Below, in pieces: positions 5,759 through 9,248 of a stretch of 9,248 nucleotides of DNA; position 1 is the first letter of the stretch; each line of letters opens with the position of its first letter. The DNA lies in NCBI GenBank assembly GCA_029936705.1, contig JAPYSD010000097.1, positions 1 to 9,248 of the forward strand. Direction: 5' to 3'. The position numbers and the translations under genes were made by a program. The notes below the pieces were generated by a model, which saw nothing but the letters and a program-made list of their open reading frames with translations, did not search any database and had not been told where the DNA came from. This stretch comes from Croceicoccus sp. GTDB lineage: Bacteria > Pseudomonadota > Alphaproteobacteria > Sphingomonadales > Sphingomonadaceae.

Positions 5759-6358
5759 CTAACCTGCCTGGTCATCCTCTTCATCATCATCGAAGTAGAT
5801 GCCCTGGTTCGGGCAGATCCTCGAGGCAGGAAGATCCTCATAGACGGCGTTTGGATCAAAGCTGAACTTCAAGGGAAAGCGCGGCTCGGGAACGTCGTGC
5901 TTGATGAGCAGGCCGCTTGCGATGGCTTCGTTTGGCTTGAGGCCGCCGAATTCCTCCACCGGCTGATCATAGGTTGCATTGATATGCGTGACCTCGACGC
6001 CTGTAGCAGGATGAACCGGGTGAAAGACCGAGTACTTCTCGCCGGTCTCACGATGGACATAATATTTGCCCATCTCGATCGATACGCCGATCATGTGCAT
6101 CAGGCGGTCGAGTAGATCCAGATGGCCATCGGCCTGCTTCTCGATCTCGGCGATCTGTTCGCCAGTCATGTTTCGGCGAGCAAGCCAGGCATAAGCGTTC
6201 TCGCCGTCGAACACGCCGTAACCATCGTATTCAGGTTCGGCCAAGGCCGGCGCGTCACCGGGCTGCAGCATGTAGACGGTTCGGCCCTGGTGGCGGGGGG
6301 AGATGCTGACCGGAATGGATTCCTGGGTGTCGGCAGTGAGCCATGAGAAGAAGCCCAT
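5759..6358 (-). CDS. MGFFSW-family protein of unknown function, 199 aa
   Basis: The start ATG 6356-6358 has AAGGA seven bases upstream. The protein opens with MGFFSWLTADTQESIPVSIS and continues VYMLQPGD, EYDGYGVFDGENAYAWLARRN. That is the recurrent pattern of a family found widely in phages and plasmids: MGFFSW-x-T-x-DT at the start, then a YMx strand, then EGYGVFGG-like and a helix. I know of no established function for it. The middle (residues 85-130) carries a helix and a KYYVHRETGEKYSVFHPVHP stretch. A later motif LKPNEAIASGLL is followed by FPLKFSFDP, and the acidic tail is YFDDDEEDDQAG. RICPNQGIYFDD near the end contains a lone Cys. There is no signal peptide or membrane segment. It lies between the DUF4262 and alkB genes and is likely cotranscribed with them. 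Confidence 0.8.
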   Translation of the reverse strand: MGFFSWLTADTQESIPVSISPRHQGRTVYMLQPGDAPALAEPEYDGYGVFDGENAYAWLARRNMTGEQIAEIEKQADGHLDLLDRLMHMIGVSIEMGKYYVHRETGEKYSVFHPVHPATGVEVTHINATYDQPVEEFGGLKPNEAIASGLLIKHDVPEPRFPLKFSFDPNAVYEDLPASRICPNQGIYFDDDEEDDQAG

Positions 6359-6387
6359 TGGAGTTTCCTTTTTGAAGATAGACTTTG

Positions 6388-6419
6388 CCGTCGATTGCTT
6401 CGCTGGCGAATGCGGACGG
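6388..6419. other. Nested intergenic hairpin
   Basis: An inner stem TTCGC/GCGAA with a two-base loop (6399-6410) is flanked by outer arms CCGTC (6388-6392) and GACGG (6415-6419). It fills the 68-base gap between the DUF4262 stop and the MGFFSW gene start. No T-run follows on either strand, so a Rho-independent terminator is unlikely; mRNA processing or stabilisation is an alternative. Confidence 0.45.
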
Positions 6420-6426
6420 AAGGCCT

Positions 6427-6903
6427 TCAGGCATTAAATTTGGGCGGGTTCTCTCGCATGTAGAGAGGTTGGACGAACTTGGTTTCGTAACCCTCGTCGT
6501 CGGGAAAGCGACCTTGTGTATCTGGCCAGATGATCTGGAATGGGTCGAATGAGGCGGACTTGCCGACTGATTCCAACCTTGCGCGGGCAAAATTCATGTG
6601 GGTCTGGTCTGCTCCAGCGGCCAAATCGATCCTGAATCGTTGGCCCTCATTGGAGAAGATCTCTCCATGCTCGGCCGTATGGCCGGCCTGGTCGAACTCA
6701 TTGCAGATCCCGTTGATGATGCTTCGCATGGTGTCGGGCGGGAGGGCGCCAAACATGATGAACTCATCCAGGCCCTTCTCCGCGCGGCCGATGGTGTACA
6801 TGAAAGGGAGACCATCTCCCTGGGCGGTCAGTTGCACGGCGTGACCGCTTCGTTTGATGATGGTGTCGAGCTTCTTGAGATAGTCGTCGAAGAATTCGCT
6901 CAC
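6427..6903 (-). CDS. DUF4262 domain protein, 158 aa
   Basis: The frame matches the DUF4262 pattern: LPFMYTIGRAEKGLDEFIMF (P-x-x-YTIG, then an acidic/hydrophobic FG), GALPPDTMRSIINGICNEFD, GQRFRIDLA, and near the end DPFQIIWPDTQGRFPDDEGY followed by QPLY, where the QIxWPDxxGxFP element is characteristic. The function of the family is unknown; it is common on plasmids and in toxin- or phage-rich regions. I chose GTG 6901-6903 because AAAGGA lies nine bases upstream. An ATG at 6922-6924 (seven residues longer) has a poorer site, and the ATG at 7042-7044 adds a non-domain Ser/Arg-rich stretch. No metal cluster, signal peptide or membrane segment. The 176-base gap before the upstream gene may hold a promoter. 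Confidence 0.8.
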   Translation of the reverse strand: MSEFFDDYLKKLDTIIKRSGHAVQLTAQGDGLPFMYTIGRAEKGLDEFIMFGALPPDTMRSIINGICNEFDQAGHTAEHGEIFSNEGQRFRIDLAAGADQTHMNFARARLESVGKSASFDPFQIIWPDTQGRFPDDEGYETKFVQPLYMRENPPKFNA

Positions 6904-7004
6904 GGCGAAAATTCCTTTCGTCATGCGATCTCGCGATGAGCAGGATCGGGTGAAGGTGGAAGGGCTATCGGCGTCCGCTTCTGGGGCGAAGCTTATGGGT
7001 CGTT

Positions 7005-7070
7005 CAGTCGCAGATCGCCAGGGACCTTGGTACACCCGGTACATGCTCGGTTAGACGGTCTCGGCGACTG
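7005..7070. other. Inverted repeat with long loop upstream of the DUF4262 gene
   Basis: CAGTCGC (7005-7011) and GCGACTG (7064-7070) are exact reverse complements 52 bases apart, inside the 176-base gap between the 86-aa gene and the DUF4262 gene. The flanking bases match only partly. I see no convincing promoter in this gap. It could be an mRNA structure or chance. Confidence 0.25.
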
Positions 7071-7079
7071 CACAGAGGA

Positions 7080-7340
7080 TCAGGCAGCGGCATGTGCCGC
7101 CTGAGTGAAAGCTACGACAATCTCGTTCTTCATGGCGATCAAGCGCGCCATGGCGAGCAATTCATTGAGCGTAAGCGCCGCCAGAAGCCAATGCGGCTTG
7201 AGATTAGCAGCTTTGATAAGCTTGTTCGTGCCGAAGCTCAGAAAGGTGACGGCTGCGTCGGCAAGGCCGCGTGCCGACACTCTTGCAGGAGCATAGTGGC
7301 GATCTCGGATGCTTGCAGACGGAAGGGCCAGGTTCTGCAT
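7080..7340 (-). CDS. Unrecognised small protein, 86 aa
   Basis: The start ATG 7338-7340 is preceded by GAGGAG seven bases upstream, one of the strongest ribosome binding sites here; an upstream ATG at 7398-7400 lacks such a site. The N-terminal 25 residues (LPSASIRDRHYAPARVSARG) are basic and probably flexible. The rest, AAVTFLSFGTNKLIKAANLK then HWLLAALTLNELLAMARLIA, looks like one or two amphipathic helices and ends in an Ala/His-rich tail. The hydrophobic stretch is interrupted by Asn, Glu and Arg, so a membrane segment is unlikely. A six-base-pair hairpin lies directly against its ribosome binding site, suggesting control of its translation. Family not recognised. Confidence 0.65.
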   Translation of the reverse strand: MQNLALPSASIRDRHYAPARVSARGLADAAVTFLSFGTNKLIKAANLKPHWLLAALTLNELLAMARLIAMKNEIVVAFTQAAHAAA

Positions 7341-7350
7341 TTTCCCACTC

Positions 7351-7368
7351 CTCGTTTTCAACAACGAG
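7351..7368 (-). promoter_or_regulatory. Hairpin abutting the Shine-Dalgarno site of the 86-aa gene
   Basis: CTCGTT and AACGAG pair perfectly around a six-base loop. On the minus strand the 3' arm ends in ...CGAG, immediately followed by GAGTGGGAAA and the ATG, so the GAGGAG ribosome binding site is partly within the stem. This arrangement could tune translation initiation. The stem is short, so its stability is moderate. Confidence 0.4.
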
Positions 7369-7408
7369 AAATTCGGTGACAGGTGGTGCGCCCCAGCCAT
7401 GTCTCGCG

Positions 7409-8437
7409 CTACGCCGCGATCCTATCCACTGGACGTCGAGGCTCGACACCTCCGGCGTAGGGCGCGTCTTGGTATAGCGACACTACGCCCTCCTTGCGGA
7501 AGCTATCGATGTGCGCGTTAAAGAACTCGAGCCATGTGCGGACATCCGGGCGATCCTCGATCGGCGTGTCAGCATGGGCTTCTTGCCAGCTGATCAGCGC
7601 GGTCGGGGCATTGGCCTCGATATAGTCGACTTCCTCAGCCGGGAGCAGGCCCTTGTCTCGAATATAGCTTGTCATGTCGCCGGGCCGCGGCGTCCCGCCG
7701 CGCACGCCCTTCACGGCCTTGCGCCAAAGACCTTCTGTGGTCTTGAGGCGGGGTTTCGCGCGCGCCTCCATGAGAACGATAATCCGAAGCAGTTCGGGTT
7801 CGTATTCATGGAGTTCGGCTGGCTTTGTTGCGGTACAGAAGAAGCAGGCCGATTTCTTGACTGGCGGTAGGCCAGCTTCGGCAATGCGAGCTTCGCATTC
7901 GACCCGGGTCCAGCCCCATTCCCTAAGGGGATATCGATACTGGTAGCGATCCTCCACATAACCTTCTCGCTCGGCATAACGCTTTTGGTCTGCAGGCGAA
8001 CAATCGTAACCAATGCATTTGACTACCTGGAGCCCCTGGCGCCAGGCGGTGACGGCAGGCTCCCAATTTTCGGTGAACTTGTTCTGCGGCGCAACCTTGT
8101 TCTTCAAGCTGCACGAACCAAAACCAAAGGCGATCGAGGGTAGGGTGCCATTCGTCAGGCAATTTTCGAGCAAGCCGAGATACGGCGGAAAATTTTTGAA
8201 GCGCTGCGCCTGGTAGAACACACGCTGGAACGGGATGCCGCGCTCTTCAAGCCACGCAGAGAAGGTTCGGACCGTTTCATAGGTCCAAGGCCGCTCTGAG
8301 AAGGTGTCGGCGAAGAGCACCATATCAATGGGTTCGCCTCGCGCATGCATTTCGATAATCATTGCCGTAGAGTCCACGCCGCCGCCCCAGGCTACCATCA
8401 CTGGCGATCGATTGAGGCCGAACATATCGGCTTGCAT
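7409..8437 (-). CDS. PP-loop ATPase, PAPS-reductase/ATP-pyrophosphatase-like
   Basis: The 342-aa frame starts at ATG 8435-8437, with AGGGAG seven bases upstream. The N-terminus has a PP-loop, VAWGGGVDSTAM (residues 15-26), the variant GGGxDS form of SGGxDS. It is followed by a strand and DTFSERPWTYETV (44-56), which in this superfamily positions the nucleotide and forms part of the sulfonucleotide reductase/tRNA-thiolase fold. Later come GSCSLKNKV (108-114), IGYDCSPADQKR (142-153) and a conspicuous CFFC at 198-201, suggesting a metal or redox Cys set. Such enzymes activate a substrate by adenylation and can transfer sulfur or amide nitrogen; members occur in sulfate assimilation, tRNA thiolation and DNA modification (DndC). 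The exact substrate here is not determined. It is much longer than a plain PAPS reductase, with an extra C-terminal 140 residues. Confidence 0.85.
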   Translation of the reverse strand: MQADMFGLNRSPVMVAWGGGVDSTAMIIEMHARGEPIDMVLFADTFSERPWTYETVRTFSAWLEERGIPFQRVFYQAQRFKNFPPYLGLLENCLTNGTLPSIAFGFGSCSLKNKVAPQNKFTENWEPAVTAWRQGLQVVKCIGYDCSPADQKRYAEREGYVEDRYQYRYPLREWGWTRVECEARIAEAGLPPVKKSACFFCTATKPAELHEYEPELLRIIVLMEARAKPRLKTTEGLWRKAVKGVRGGTPRPGDMTSYIRDKGLLPAEEVDYIEANAPTALISWQEAHADTPIEDRPDVRTWLEFFNAHIDSFRKEGVVSLYQDAPYAGGVEPRRPVDRIAA

Positions 8438-8480
8438 GGCAAGTCTCCCTGGATTGAGTTTGGAACGCGTGCGCGCGCGG

Positions 8481-8510
8481 CCGCCGGATCAGCGGTAAGC
8501 GATCCGGCGG
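8481..8510. other. Intergenic hairpin, perfect 10-bp GC-rich stem, 10-nt loop
   Basis: CCGCCGGATC (8481-8490) and GATCCGGCGG (8501-8510) are exact reverse complements around a 10-base loop. They lie in the 110-base gap between the DUF5983-like gene and the PP-loop gene. It is followed on the minus strand by a CG-alternating run, not a T-run, so it is unlikely to be a classical terminator; transcript processing, pausing or a protein-binding site are possibilities. Confidence 0.7.
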
Positions 8511-8547
8511 GTAGGTAATCGGACGTCGATGTTGGGTTGGTTGTGGG

Positions 8548-8868
8548 CTACCAGTCGTAGACTGGAAGATCATCCAGTTCAGGACCGTCGCGGTCGAACA
8601 TGATCCAGTCGCAGTCGAGCTTGTGAGCTTTCGTCAAAGCGCTGCGGACCGCCAGAGGCACGCCGGGCTGCATATAGATGCCTTCGTCATCGCAGGCATG
8701 CATGAACCACCCGTAGTCGCCCTTTTCGAAGCAGGTCCAAGGGCAATTGTGCATCCATACGTTGCAATCGGCCTGAGATAGATGGGCGGTCGACAGGACC
8801 AGCATCTTCTGGATCTCGGGCGCGTCTGCTGGCGCTGCCTGCTGTTTGATGATCTGGGCTTTGCTCAT
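8548..8868 (-). CDS. DUF5983-like protein, 106 aa
   Basis: The frame starts at ATG 8866-8868, overlapping the TGA of the upstream gene as ATGA, so it is translationally coupled, and stops at TAG 8548-8550. After a 20-residue N-terminal extension the core reads MLVLSTAHLSQAD, then YGWFMHACDDEG, a helix VPLAVRSALTKAHKLDCDWI, and ends MFDRDGPELDDLPVYDW. The STAH opening, the YGWF strand and the FDRDGP...LPxYDW ending fit the DUF5983 pattern as I remember it. The family's function is unknown; it is frequent on plasmids and other mobile elements of Proteobacteria. Cysteines at several positions do not form a clear metal site. The family assignment is from memory of the pattern, so moderate. Confidence 0.75.
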   Translation of the reverse strand: MSKAQIIKQQAAPADAPEIQKMLVLSTAHLSQADCNVWMHNCPWTCFEKGDYGWFMHACDDEGIYMQPGVPLAVRSALTKAHKLDCDWIMFDRDGPELDDLPVYDW

Positions 8869-9101
8869 TGCGCTGCCTCGAATGCAGCGAGGACCTTCTT
8901 ACGGTCATCTTCGCTGTCAGATGCTTTCGCCGGGGTGAGTGTGGCTTCGTTTTCGAAGCCATCGACCGTGACGATGTCAGGGGTATCGGCGCTCCAGGTA
9001 TCATGATCGACGATGACCGCTTCGACGGGAACACCGGCGGTCAGAATTTCCTCGACCATGCCGCCTTTGACGACCACCGCGATCTTTACGGGTTCAGACA
9101 T
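8865..9101 (-). CDS. Unrecognised small acidic protein, 78 aa
   Basis: The chosen start is ATG 9099-9101, with GAGG about eight bases upstream, overlapping the end of the preceding gene. A longer frame from 9200 would add 33 Pro/Ser/Arg-rich residues lying antisense-like over the upstream gene and is rejected. The sequence KIAVVVKGGMVEEILTAGVPVEAVIVDHDT looks like two strands with a helix, with GxPVEAVIVDHD as the most structured element. A Ser/Asp/Lys-rich linker and a short helix (DDRKKVLAAFEAA) follow. The VVVKGGMVEEI...VEAVIVDxD pattern recurs in short plasmid/phage proteins, but I cannot name a family. Its stop overlaps the DUF5983-like start by four bases. Confidence 0.75.
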   Translation of the reverse strand: MSEPVKIAVVVKGGMVEEILTAGVPVEAVIVDHDTWSADTPDIVTVDGFENEATLTPAKASDSEDDRKKVLAAFEAAQ

Positions 9102-9111
9102 TCGTGGATCC

Positions 9112-9248
9112 TCAGGATGCGGGTTCGAAGCCGGCCTTGGCCGGGTCGTATTTGATGGCTTCGAGCTTCTTGAAGCCGTTCGGGGCGCGTCCGCTGACAA
9201 CGGAAGCGCTAAGGTAGAAGCCCTGCTCGGGCTTGGCCGCCTTGAGAT
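9112..9248 (-). CDS. C-terminal end of an unidentified gene, 5' end beyond window edge
   Basis: From the right edge a minus-strand frame is open for 44 full codons to TGA 9112-9114, with no stop in that span. Its last residues read EQGFYLSASVVSGRAPNGFK, then KLEAIKYDPAKAGFEPAS. The codon use is strongly G/C at third positions and the frame runs right up to the ribosome binding site of the 78-aa gene (11 bases between the stop and the next ATG), which supports it being real coding sequence. The start lies outside the window. The Gly/Phe/Tyr-rich strand pattern suggests a small beta-rich protein; no family is recognised. Confidence 0.65.
   Translation of the reverse strand, partial: LKAAKPEQGFYLSASVVSGRAPNGFKKLEAIKYDPAKAGFEPAS

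Noticed and set aside
6904..7044. Extension of the DUF4262 gene to ATG 7042-7044
   Set aside because: The added residues are Ser/Arg/Pro-rich and non-domain, and the better ribosome binding site is at the GTG at 6903.
8465..8479. Alternating purine-pyrimidine run ACGCGTGCGCGCGCG, possible Z-DNA
   Set aside because: Only 15 bases and common in GC-rich genomes; no evidence of function beyond flanking the 8481-8510 hairpin.

Overview
The window looks like an accessory region, such as a plasmid, integrative element or prophage remnant, from a GC-rich alphaproteobacterium. The IHF alpha-type gene and the overall style of the small reading frames fit Sphingomonadales, but that lineage is an inference. 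There is no rRNA, tRNA, transposase, integrase, CRISPR array or replication gene. Nearly every gene is on the minus strand, short, and separated by very small gaps or overlaps, as in the accessory operons of large plasmids and phages.

Right block (9248 down to 5101, all minus): the C-terminal end of an unidentified gene, a 78-aa protein, a DUF5983-like protein whose start overlaps it by ATGA, a 342-aa PP-loop ATPase of the PAPS-reductase/ATP-pyrophosphatase type, an 86-aa protein, a DUF4262 protein, a 199-aa protein of the MGFFSW family, and an AlkB-type 2-oxoglutarate/Fe(II) dioxygenase.

Centre (4609-5094): ihfA is the only plus-strand gene. It converges on alkB with 6 bases between the two stops, and it diverges from the NADAR operon across a 189-base intergenic region that holds a plausible minus-strand sigma70-type promoter.

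Left block (4608 down to 1, all minus): a NADAR-domain (YbiA-like) protein, an 88-aa charged protein, a phage-type zinc-finger protein, two mini-ORFs with good Shine-Dalgarno sites, a 166-aa conserved-looking protein, a probably frameshifted small gene, a 207-aa protein, a 119-aa protein, a 74-aa zinc-ribbon protein, a 221-aa protein with a Cys cluster, and a 155+-aa protein that runs off the left edge. The last one is easy to miss because its stop lies outside the window.

Functionally, the recognisable members concern nucleic acids or nucleotides: NADAR (ADP-ribose/NAD-linked chemistry, reversal of guanine ADP-ribosylation), AlkB (dealkylation repair), a PP-loop ATPase (adenylating/thiolation-type chemistry), IHF alpha (DNA bending) and several small Cys-rich putative DNA/RNA-binding proteins. 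This could be a DNA-protection or counter-defence cargo set, but the sequence alone does not prove that they work together. Several intergenic gaps carry strong hairpins without T-tracts, and one hairpin abuts a Shine-Dalgarno site.
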